A DNA stretch of 64,000 bases, from the NCBI GenBank assembly GCA_003342895.1, contig PTFA01000338.1:701113-765112 (forward strand), written 5' to 3'. Below are positions 36,900-64,000 of the stretch, piece by piece. The notes beneath the pieces are model-generated. The model saw only the letters and a program-made list of their open reading frames with translations, was not told the DNA's origin and ran no database searches. How positions within the stretch are numbered: the stretch's first letter is position 1; each line of letters starts with the position of its first letter. A program made the translations under genes and the position numbers. The DNA is from Casuarius casuarius (Eukaryota > Chordata > Aves > Casuariiformes > Casuariidae).

Positions 36900-38019
36900 G
36901 GGAATTACATTTGAGGGTTTTATTAGTTGTTCTTCTGCAGAATCAAAATATTTAGCAAATTACTTAAAATTCTTCAAGACTGCTGATATTTTATGTATTT
37001 AGAACTTGAACAATGTACAACATAACACACTTTGTACTACCAAAAACAACCCAAAACCTGATTTCTAGTACTAGATGTTATTATGTAATTCTATAGCAGT
37101 GTGAAGAACCAAACTAATGCAGTGAGTATATTTTGTTTTAAAGAAAGTGCTTGAAAGAAACCTCCTGCTTCACACCAAGTATTATTTAAAAAAAGATAAC
37201 TGATTTCCTAGCAGGGCATTTCCTTAAATAACCTACAAACCTGGGGGTTAAGAATACTGAGCCCCAGCTCTCTGCCTTCAGGTTCAAGAACCAGCACAAG
37301 ATGCAGGTCCAGACCGAGTTCACAGCTTACCTGTTTCAAGAGAACTTACACACCACTCAGCATTGGATGCTTATGTCTGGCAGAAGTGTTGGATGCATGG
37401 GTCCAAAAAAAACAAAAAAAAAACCCCAAAAACCAAAAACAAAAAAAAAAAACACACAGGAAGAGGAACAGCTTCTCTTTTTATGCATAGCGACAGTTTC
37501 TGAACCAGTGTTTTACTAAGTTACAGACTAACTTCCAACCAAAAAAATAAAACTCCATTGCACTAAAGGTCAAATTTAACCAGTTAATCTGGACTGTGAT
37601 AGTCAAGTAATTCAGTACAAGCAGACACCATGAAAGCAGCTTTAAAGAACCAAAGCATCCTAGTTTCAGAACCAACTTAGTATTCTTCTGTCCAACTCCA
37701 GTGCAACAGTAGAGGGGAAAAAACACTCCTGTCTCTGCCTATATACAATTCCAGTAGAGGCTGGGCAGTCTAAACTCTCCGTGGCCAAGCTGGAAAAAGG
37801 AAACTTAGGAAAGGGCACTTTAAAATTTTAATTTAAGAAAGGAAGTTGGCTCTCAGTTGAAAGAAATGCTGTAGTAATGCACGCAGGCAGGCTTGCTCAG
37901 TCACTCTCCCACGTATGCGAAAAGCTGGACTCCTTCCTGTCGAGAGCAAGTCACACTGGATGTGAAGGTGGCGGGGCTGGTCCTGCTCCATGACACACCA
38001 CGAACCCAGGAATGTGTTT
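36900..38019 (-). other. UBAP1: UBAP1 3' UTR
   Basis: About 1.1 kb from the stop codon to the probable poly(A) site. On the plus strand it includes an interrupted A-rich tract at about 37408-37453, which would be U-rich in the mRNA. The end is inferred from the poly(A) signal. Confidence 0.6.
36919..36924 (-). terminator. UBAP1: Probable UBAP1 poly(A) signal
   Basis: On the minus strand AATAAA reads from 36924 to 36919, about 1.1 kb after the UBAP1 stop. The preceding AT-rich sequence is typical of a 3' UTR end. Cleavage would be expected near 36895-36910. Confidence 0.65.
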
Positions 38020-54378
<16,359 letters not shown>

Positions 54379-57300
54379 TTAGAACCTGAAAAACATTTTA
54401 AAACAGCTTTAACAACTTTTTGCGTGCAGCACAGCATAACTCTGCAGTTCTGCAGTCTTAGCTCTAGATTATGGGACATGCTTCAGATGCTTGCTCTACT
54501 TATCCTGTTCCTAAGTTAGATAAGCAAACCTATTTTACAGCTCCAATAAACGACTGAGAAGATTAAATAACTTGGTTCAGGGCCTGACAATCTAAAAGAC
54601 AAAAACCAAGAACCACCCAGGGTGGTTAGGAAAGCACAGAAGGAGTTCTAGATCTCCGAGCTTACTGAGTCCATTCCTTCCAAGCCCCAATTAAGCACCT
54701 TCTGCCTTCCCTGGAATTAAGAAAAGCCCTTCCTACTGGAAATACCACACTGATCCTCTTCAGTTTAATCTGTCTTGATCTAAAAGATATACCATGATAT
54801 TGGGTTTGCACAGTCAGTTAGGCAGCGCCGCACTTGTCTAGACACACTGGACAATACATGGATTGGTACCATTTAAGAAGAACTTAACCAAAGAGCAGAA
54901 GTTTCTTGGTACATACAAGTGAAAACAACACCAACAAGAGTTAACATCCATTGCCTGTGAAATTTTACCAATAACTTCTTCAGTCTGAGAACTCAAAGTA
55001 AATACTACATATCTAAGATGTTAAGTATGTGAATGAGTGCCTATGTAGCTGTATAAACACAGCAGGCCTGTCCTGAGGAAACAGCTTTGTAGAATTAGCC
55101 ATAGTGTTTTAGCTGACTGATCAGCTAATGCCCTGCTCCAGGATGCTTGTGGTGTGTTCAGTAGTGTAACTGCTTCTTTTGCTGTGCATCGCAAGATCTC
55201 CTTCTTAAGGCACCACAGCATAATTCTTTAAATAACCAAATTTATAAGTCCTACTTTGACATTATACATGACCAAGAATCAGAGTTGCCTTTTATTTCAG
55301 AAGTCCTCCAGCTGGTGGACTGAAAGGCCCAGTAGATGTTCTTCAAAAACATGAAATTATCCATTACACCCACACCAGCAGCACACAGGGCTCAAGTCTA
55401 ATTTGGAGCAGATCTAACATTCACACCCATCATTCCCCAAATGAGGTCTTAATCTTCATCCTCAATGTTTCAATTGAAGATCCAACTGCAAATCTAGTTT
55501 TAAAAGGAAGCGTGTCAAAAGGTGGAGATTACACAGACTGTTTTCTAGCTCTGATTCCTTCCATCAGTGGCTGACACATTTGAGGGCAGGAAGAACCGAT
55601 TTTAAGTATTTTTAGCGAGCACCTTTAGTTGGGCATATGTCTCTTTCAACATTACGTTAGAATCAATAGGTGAGTCAACCCTAATGGCTCATGGGAATTC
55701 AGCACGCTGCTAAAACCAAAGCTATAAAAGGAAGATTACCCTGGTGAACCAAACTTCCTGAAACACCGCAAACTGACACTAGGCTATTGGGAATGAGTCA
55801 TGCCGGGCAACTCCACCATTCCTTTATATATAAAGGCCTTGTGCCATTTTGCTCAGTGTTCCTCAGGTTCTCAGCACACCTGATCATCTCAACGTTGGTA
55901 CTATTTCCAAAAACACAACACTAAGGCAAAGAGCTGGTTTTGGCACTAGCAGGTGATGGCTCCTCAGAAGGGAAGGATACCTTGGAGAGGGGATATAAAT
56001 TATCATTCTGAAAATGATGTCTTTGAATTTGCATTGTCCTTTATGTTACTGAAATCTGGAGTAAGTTGCTTTTGGTAAATGAGGCAGATAGTGTAAAGTG
56101 TATTGGCTATAGGTAGCCATTGCTGCACTAAAAAAAATTTCCCAGTCAATTTGGTTGCCAAGGTGAGGAAGTTACTTACCTTCCCTTTGCCAAAATTTAA
56201 AAAATTTCCTAAAAAACAGTTTTCAGTCTACAGTGGTAACTAGAAGAAGAGTTCAGAGGAGTTTGGGGATGTGCCTAGAGGCCCTGCCCCCAGTTTGTCT
56301 CTGTCGTAATAAAGACATGCTTGTAACTGCTGTCTCAATCTCCGGTGACGTATATGGAGGGCTTGGGGAATCATATAGTCTTCACATACATCACACGTGA
56401 ATGTGAGTCACTGCTGCCTTATTACCGTCACCTTTGATCTCCAGACTTGAGAACAGGATGCTGAAGGGAAAGAGTCTATGGCAATGGTAGTTCAGAGGGG
56501 GCAAGAAGTTTGGTCTGCTGCCTTACTGAATGTTTTAAATTGATAAAAAACTTTCATTGAAAAAGTTTACATGCAGCAGAGTCCTTCCTGGACTGAGGAA
56601 AGGTAATTACTTATTTCTACAAGCTTTTTTCATAGTCACTACAAGCTCTCTCCCGCAAATTTAGACTTCCTTGGCCCCATTCCCTCTTTCTTCATTCTGG
56701 CTAATCCTCTGAAGAGAGAATCAGCATTATAAGCATCCAAAAGTTATAAGCAATTTTAACATCAGCAGCCACTGAAGCAGCCTGACGTGAACACGCTGGC
56801 AGGAAAGGAAGAGCCCACCTTTCACTTCATCACACCACGACAACAGGGCAGCATTCTTAGAACGATGTAGCCAGACAACTGGCTATAGAAAAGCTCCAGG
56901 ATGAGCACAGATGTCCTCAGGGACTGATGGCAGAAAAGAACAGGGGAAATCCACAAAGAGACACAGCAACAGAGAAGCGATAAGACAGAACCGATGAGAG
57001 AAACAACTGGCACAAAGGGGGATGGATGTCAAGCTGGAAAAGGCTGAAGGGACAGCATAGAAGGTGCCTTGTGGTACAAGAGAAGGGAGAAAATGTGCAG
57101 GTAGCTCTAGAGCATTTGGATGCAATGACACCAAGAGACTCTGCAGGGAGTCAAGTCAGACACAGAGGGCTGGTTCTGAGTTAAAGCCAATAAACTCAAC
57201 AGACTCAAGCTTAGCCAGGTGCATCTGAGCTCTTATCCACTCTATAGTACTGATATTATTCAAGTCACTCCAATCCACCTGCTACCAAAGATGAAATCCG

Positions 57301-57920
57301 ACTGTAGCGCCATTTTGCTACACTGACATGACACGGAACAACTGCCTTAGAAAAAGCAGCACCCAAGCATGCAAAAACTTCTCTTCAAATAACACAAGCA
57401 TGCAGCTGGAGGATAAGGGGCTCCAAACAATGAGAGAGCAGCCAGGAACTCAACTGCAAGGTCTTAAACACTCCTTGCAGAGAGATTGCATCACAGCAAT
57501 AAGGGCTCTACTACACGAGAATGAAGATGACCAAGATAGTCTACCTAGCGCATCACCACTTAAACCTGAATGACTACTCAACTGTGCAGCCAGACAATGC
57601 AGAGAGCAGAGAGAAGCGTGACTTGGTGCAGTCAAGCATCAAAGGGACAGTCTCATCGACAGATGAGAAAGCAACTGAATCACTACCAAGAGCAACTCAT
57701 GGGAGCTGCGAAGGGTTCCCCCCGCCTTCTATTTGCATGTCGCATCTATTGCAGCTTTTGCTGAAGTTCATCTACATTCCTTTTCTTCTGAAAGGTCTCA
57801 GACTGGTCAAGCTGGAGCCATCCAGCTACTAACAGTAGCTGAAACAGGTTTCTCAGTGGTAGCTCAAGCCAGTTTAACTACTGTCAAGAACTGGTCTCTT
57901 TTGCTGCTATAGCCCCCATT

Positions 57921-57937
57921 GGGGGGGAGGGGGGGGG
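57921..57937. repeat. G-run (G7-A-G9)
   Basis: Seventeen bases, all G except one A. It could seed a G-quadruplex on the plus strand and gives a C-run in the UBAP1 transcript. Length should be treated cautiously. Confidence 0.85.
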
Positions 57938-60598
57938 AATGTCTAGATTCTGGACCACATGAATTCTCAGAAGTAGCTCCCACCTAAGATTCAGACAAAT
58001 GAAAGAGCGGATTTATATGAGTAAGAGGACCCAAAACGCCAGAAGTTATCACCCACAATCAATTCAGGACATCTTTGATTTTCACGCAGAAAAAAGATTT
58101 TTGAAAACTTACAACTTTTCCAAGCTACTACACACTGTAGAGGCTAAGTATGTAGAACTGAGGATGGATCCACTCACTCCAAAAACTGCAAAAAGACTTG
58201 AATCATTTTCATGCTGCTTGTATTAGATTCATGGACTACTAATGATTTGATGCTGAGAAACAGTGAAAAGTATTTTGATCTAAATGATTGGTTTATCTGT
58301 CACAGGTATTCCAGATTTAGGAAGCGTTTTAAAAGTTTTATTACAACTACTTGTTTCAAAGCAAGTCAAAGGCTATGACCAACATCAGGATTCTGCATAT
58401 AGCCTCATACAAATACAGTTGTAGACTGCCTATTGTTTAGATAACACAAGTTAAAATTCTCTTATCAAAGCTTCCCAACCCAAGTATTCAATCCAAGCAC
58501 TGTTACACAGTTGAGATCTCTCAGACGGACTGACAGCAAAACACTGATTACAGAAGTTTAATACAAGATGAATTCAGTTTTCAGATACTGCAATCTCTGA
58601 AGAGATGACATCACTCAAAAATCTGCAGCAACTACTTTTACTTTGCACATCTAACAGTTCTCCAAACAATGAGCACATTCGGCCAGCTAGCTGCCTGGAG
58701 GTGCTCCCCTTTCATAAAGTACGATGACATTGAGCCACGGATAACTGCTGTTTTGATAAAGTCATTGTAAAAGCAGATTTGACACTTTGTAACCACATCC
58801 CCTTCAGCAAAAGGCATCACTTTCACCAATCTTAAGAAAAAAAACATCTAAAGTGTATCTGCAGTAATCCCTTCAAGCGTCAATGCAATCCAGAGATAAG
58901 GTGCATTATGGTGGTGGCTCTATTTGAAGACCAAGGAGCACAAACTAGACCATCACTGAACCGAACACAGGTATAAAGTTCTCATTTGACTTTCAATAGC
59001 CACTAGTTAAAATAAATCTAATGAGATGAAGACGTCTCATGTGATATAAGTGCAAGTGATCGTGCTACGTTTAACCAGTTTCAGAGCAGGGATTACAACA
59101 ATGACAAAGGGGGGGCGGGAGGAAGGGGAGAGCTAGGGATGAAATATCCGTACTGCACACAAAATCCACATTTCAAAGTTTAGATCTCTCCTCTGAAAAT
59201 CTGTCTGGATTGTTTAAAGACAGTCTCTAAGCATCAAATTAATTTAGCTTGTTACTTTCTGTGAAATGACTGAGGGGTAGAGGTACTGGAACCAGTAAAA
59301 TGGTGTTTCTTTTAGAAGCATTTCTAGAATACATGAGTGGGAAGGACAGGGAGAAAAGAGTCCCTGAAGAGTAGGTCTATGCACCTATCACATTACTGGA
59401 TTATGAGACAACACATTCTTTAATGATGCCAACAACTTCCATTAAGGAGCTCTTCATGCAGATGTTGAATAGCATCTTCCTAGCAGTGACAAGCGTTAAG
59501 AGAAATTGATTTTTCAAATTGCGCAGTTGCTTAACGTGACATAGTGCCCAATTATACCTTCTGCTTCATTATATATCCAATTTAATCCCCCACTGACTGA
59601 AGACAGCTTTTCTACACTCCATCTGAAAAGCACTGCATCTCTCTTGCTCTATTGTTCCATATAGATTCATTGCAATGAATATTAGACAGCTACAGCTATG
59701 CAGCTCTCCTCACATAATGTCCCACTTTGCTCATTAAAGACATTGCACTTGTTAAAAGCACATATTATTTGAGTTGGTTAAGTATTTAAGGCTCTTAACC
59801 AATAACAGACAGCCTCACCCCTCCTTTAAAGTCCTGACTGTTCATTTGGGCCATAAGGTAATTTGCCATAAATTCCGCCCAGCAATAGGGGAAAAAGGAA
59901 ATGCAGTAAATTAATATACCAGGTTTTTCAATCACTGAATCATGTATCAGTCATACAAGTTTCCAGTGAAGCTGAAACTTATGAACTGCACAAGCATCTA
60001 GAACTACAAGTTTCACACACAGGAGCATAAAAAAAGGAAATTACCCATCTACCACACACACTGGTCAAAGCTGATCAGTGCAAGCTTTTCTTTTGGCCAG
60101 AGACCATCTTGGCAAACAAGAGTATGGAAGATGCACCTATTCTAAGTTCACATTTAACTGTGTCAATGAACAGGTAACCTATTTAAAAAGGAGGCTTTCC
60201 AAAAAAAGAGTGCTGCCATAAGAGAAAGCTATCTCCAACTAACATTTAAGACAGGTCTGACTTCCAAACCCTTGGCAAATAAGGGGATAGCTCAGGTTCT
60301 GCTGAGTCTAAGGGTAGATGTGGATTTAGGGTGTAGTTTCTACTACCAACTTAGGTAAGTTATTTAAGATCATCTAAACAGAAAAGTGGAGGAACAAAAC
60401 CATGGGTTTACATCTTCTCTGCCTCCTGAGAGGATCAGTTTCGTCAGCCTCAGAAGGCTGTAACACCACTAAGAAAAGGGTGGCCATCTAGAAATAGGAG
60501 TCTTTCTTCCCCTCCTTGGTATACTACAGAAACAAAAGCTATTTGAATGATAAATTATAGCTGAATATATAAATATGTTATGTGATTCTTACTACAAT

Positions 60599-60610
60599 GG
60601 GGGGGGGGGG
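60599..60610. repeat. G12 homopolymer
   Basis: Twelve consecutive G in the UBAP1 5' UTR intron, read as C12 in the transcript. Confidence 0.85.
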
Positions 60611-63600
60611 AACAGACACAAAAAAGATGATCCAGCACTCTATCAGTGAGAGTTATAGTAAGCCCACAATGAAATAACGAAATAAATCCTAAATTTGATG
60701 GAATATAGACGAGCACGATAACTGCTTTTACCCACCATTTTCTTACATAAAGTTTCGGACAGAAAATATCTACCACTTCTGAGAGCTGAAAATAATCACA
60801 TGGATGGCATCTAGTAACTACTAGCAAGTTTAGCTGCTTCAGCTTAATTAGCACAAGATATACTACTAAGAAAGAGGCAAATCCTTAACAGTAGTCTTAG
60901 CACTGGCTAGAGTCAGGTATAAATGTTAACTTTTCTAGCTAACCCACTTCAGAAGAAAGGTTATAATTTAATTTAAGCCTCCTCTAGTCAGAGGCACCTA
61001 TGGGACAGCCGCTAGCTTCGGTGGTAAAATGCCCCAATTTTTCTGTTGTTTTGGTCAAGATGGATGAAAAATACTAGAACATCCTGCACATTTAAAATAC
61101 AAGTCTGGAACCCAGAACAGCTTAAGCTGAATAAGCTTAAATACACTACTTGTTGTAGTGAGATTTCAATAAACAACAACCTCACTATGAAGTACTTGAA
61201 TATTGTTAATACTTCAGACTATCCCCAGTTATGTATGAGAGCTAGACACTCTCAACATGCCGCCAACATAAAACTACTTTTGCCATTAACCAGAACATCC
61301 CGCCTCTTTAATCCAGAAATAACAGAATCTGTGCAGTTTCAAGCTTTCTTCTTATGCTCGTTGAGCAAGAGAAAAGTACAACTAGTTCGTGTTATGTTAC
61401 ACAGAAATAAGTTCAGTTCTGTGGGCAATACCAGTATCTACTATCACTATAGAAACTAGAACTCCATTCAATTCTTTTATGGCAAAAAGCAGTATGTATT
61501 CTCTTGCTAAATGCTAATTAACTGGGACTTAATGTATTTAAGCACACTATAGCAACTAAATGACTCTCCACTTTCAAAAGAAGTCCGTTTCAAAGCAAGC
61601 TATACGACTGTTAACCTTTTCTGTGCTAAAGCTCAGAAGAGAAATGGTACTATATATTCATAGTTCTGTTTTTGGCTAGCAGTTTTGTGAAGTATGGATG
61701 CTCATGAAACTATTTTTTAAACAAAGCAGGCAAAAAAATATCCAGCAAGAAATCAAGATGGACAAAAGTTTTAAAAGAGAAAACTAAAATCTGCTAGCAG
61801 GATGAACGTCAGCTGCCATTTCATATATTCAAGCTCAGCCAAAGTACGTGTATCGTGCTCTGCAAGAATAACAGAGCCAGTGTTAAACTACTGTAAATTC
61901 ACCAGTCTTCCCACTTATACTAGAGTCACATGCATGACCCACTCTCACCACACACTCCCAGCAAAACTCACTATGGTACTGACAGAAAATACAGCCTTTT
62001 AACCACTCCACCTACAAGCAGCTCTCTGCCCTGTAGCGCACAGGCTAAAACCTTGAACTAAGCGTGGGACCTACCGCTTCAAAACCCTGCTTGCACCCTC
62101 AGCAAGTTAAATCCAGTTTAAGCACATGTAAGGCCATCAGCAGCCTTCTCCCACTTCCTAGGAGATCTCTGCTCCATAACATGGAGGAAACTGCTGAACT
62201 TTTCCAGCATTGTGACACCTCGTTTCTTCTCTAACATACCTCATTTCTCCCAAATAGGAGAGCCAAATTCTGAGAACGCAAGATCTCTGCAAATTCACTT
62301 AATTCAGAAGAATTTGAGCGATCACAGGTAGTATTACAGCAAAGAACAGAGCTCCACATTTAAAGATGCCACCAATCTCTCAGTGTTGTCTGTTCTCCAA
62401 GAACTCCCCCATTTCCCACTGGAACAAATTATTCTTCCACAGAACATGCACTTTGAGACACAGGGGAGCAGGAGTTTTGAAAACTTCTTACTACTGAAAC
62501 CTCAGAGCTGATCATAGGCTACATTGAAAAGCGTTCCTACCAAACACTTTCCAGAAAAGGGAGTATGTATAAAAACACATGCCATTTCAAACAAGCTTTC
62601 CTGATGTTCAAAACATAACTCCTTATTGCCCTCAAGACACAGGCAAACCAAGCTTAGGAAAGAGATCCGAATCTGCCTTAGGTACTACAGATGTGACCAG
62701 TTCTTCAGACACTCTTGACTTTTGTGGGGGTTTAAGCACTTCTCCCACCAATCAAGATGTCACTGGCACAGCCTCAGCTTCCAGTGCCAGCTCATTTCAT
62801 CCTAAATTCATATCTACTGGCCTAGTAGGAGTGATATATCTGTCATTATCCAACCCTTGTTGTAAAGCTGAGATCAAAAAAAAAGCATATACAGAAATAC
62901 ACAGCTGAAGAGATCCCAAGCTTTGCTTCACTGACATACAAAGCTTACAGACAAGGAAAAACTGACCACTACTTCAGGTGAACACTCACTTCAGCTATTT
63001 TTACAAGTTCCCTAAGCTGAGGTCTCAGCAATACCACGTTCCTTCCCAGACTAACACAACAGAACAAGGCAACTAAACTGAAATCTAAAAGTGAGTCAAG
63101 CTAATAAAATATCATCCCATGGCAGTAAGGTCTAAGCAAGAACCAATCACATTTCATCTCCAGATATAGTATCAGTTAAGACTGCTTTCATCTTTCATGG
63201 TTTTTTTTCCTAGATAGGATTGAATGACTGTGTTAAAAAGATGATTTAGAAGGGAAATAATATGAGTAGTTAACACCGAATTCAATTCTGCTACCAGAAG
63301 TCATGTTTCAAACAAAGAAAACAAGTTCCACTCGTTTTAATTAAATGTAGAACAAGTGCATAACAGAGCACAGAGAATGCAAAACAAAATGAATGCCTAT
63401 ACCTTAAGTGTTAGACCTTCATTGTTTCTTCAAAAGGTCTGTTGAAAGAAGACTAAAGTTGGTAGCAAAGATCAAGTCCTGCTCTTTAAAACACAAAGGA
63501 ACAGAAGTGTCATCACCTGGTATCAAAAAAAAAATAGACATAAAACAGCAGAAGCCATCAGAACAGGCTCAGCAAAGTGGTGGTACCAACACTAAGTACA

Positions 63601-64000
63601 CTTCTGCATTTAACTCATTTGGATCACAAGAAATTAAGGTGTCTTTAGTGAGCTTGTCTAGCATAGAAAAACATGAACCTAGCTTTGTGCAGAGAAGTCA
63701 AACTGAGTTTGCCTTAAACTATAATAGCTGGTTTATTACAAAAACAGAAAAGTCAAATCATAGATTAGAAAGCTTTAAAGCAGCCTATGTTACCTGAAGG
63801 CAGCACGCTCCAGTGCTGAAACAAACTTCTTCCTTGCAATCTCTTGATTTTGGGGTTCCCAAGCAGCACAGGCCACTATTTAAGGCCACTATTTGGGACT
63901 GCTACTGGTTCAGCCAGTAGTCCAGTTGAGTTCAGAAAAGGAAGTGACAAACAATAGGAAAAAAAGTCAGTATGTCAGTTAAACAAGGTCAACTGCATGT

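Larger units (their letters stand above)
54386..64000 (-). other. UBAP1: UBAP1 intron 1 (5' UTR intron, continues past window)
   Basis: The exon with the start codon begins with a splice acceptor, so at least one non-coding exon lies upstream. No CpG island or promoter is seen before 64000, so it is off the window. Within are G-rich runs at about 57921-57937 and 60599-60610 and a possible old inverted-repeat element at 56167-56617. Open frames such as 61046-61459 and 62579-62908 show no homology. Confidence 0.65.

Noticed and set aside
57328..57832. Overlapping open frames upstream of the UBAP1 start exon
   Set aside because: They lie on the strand opposite to UBAP1, have no homology and no promoter features.
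61046..63797. Open frames of 109-137 codons near the window end
   Set aside because: AT-rich random frames in an intron; no known domain or flanking splice signals.

Overview
The window is nuclear DNA from a vertebrate, most likely a bird; another sauropsid (crocodilian or turtle) is not excluded. Genes are split into short exons with GT-AG introns, there is one CpG island, and intergenic DNA is sparse. The only interspersed repeats I can recognise are very old amniote ones: MIR-like SINEs, antisense CR1/L3 fragments and a short palindromic repeat typical of reptiles and birds. I see no prokaryotic, viral or plasmid gene and no intact transposon.

Two protein genes fill the window and point at each other. 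KIF24, a centriolar microtubule-depolymerising kinesin of the kinesin-13 group, runs on the + strand. Its CpG-island promoter and non-coding first exon lie at about 320-663, and twelve coding exons run from 6638 to 31781. I spliced these by hand into 4299 nt with every junction in phase, giving 1432 residues: an N-terminal SAM domain, the motor domain at about 221-545, a long disordered region in one 2.4 kb exon, and a C-terminal helical tail. UBAP1, the ESCRT-I subunit that binds ubiquitin, runs on the - strand. Its six core coding exons run from 54378 down to 38020 and give 510 residues: the UMA motif, a linker, and the SOUBA ubiquitin-binding solenoid. The UBAP1 promoter lies beyond 64000, so 54386-64000 is its 5' UTR intron.

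Layout: 1-663, CpG island with a probably bidirectional promoter. The minus-strand partner would be NUDT2 if gene order matches human 9p13; only a splice donor near 313 is visible. 664-31781, KIF24. 31782-about 36900, the gap between the two 3' ends, with several candidate poly(A) signals. About 36900-64000, UBAP1. The order NUDT2-KIF24-UBAP1, with KIF24 and UBAP1 tail to tail, is the order known in human. Human 9p corresponds largely to the avian Z chromosome, so Z linkage is likely if this is a bird.

The two proteins act in different processes: KIF24 in cilium suppression at the mother centriole, UBAP1 in endosomal sorting of ubiquitinated cargo. Nothing here suggests a joint system. I found no new biological system. 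The best leads are a possible in-frame 36-nt UBAP1 microexon, an upstream ORF that ends 7 nt before the KIF24 start codon, a CHR/E2F-like promoter motif, and two long perfect inverted repeats in KIF24 introns.
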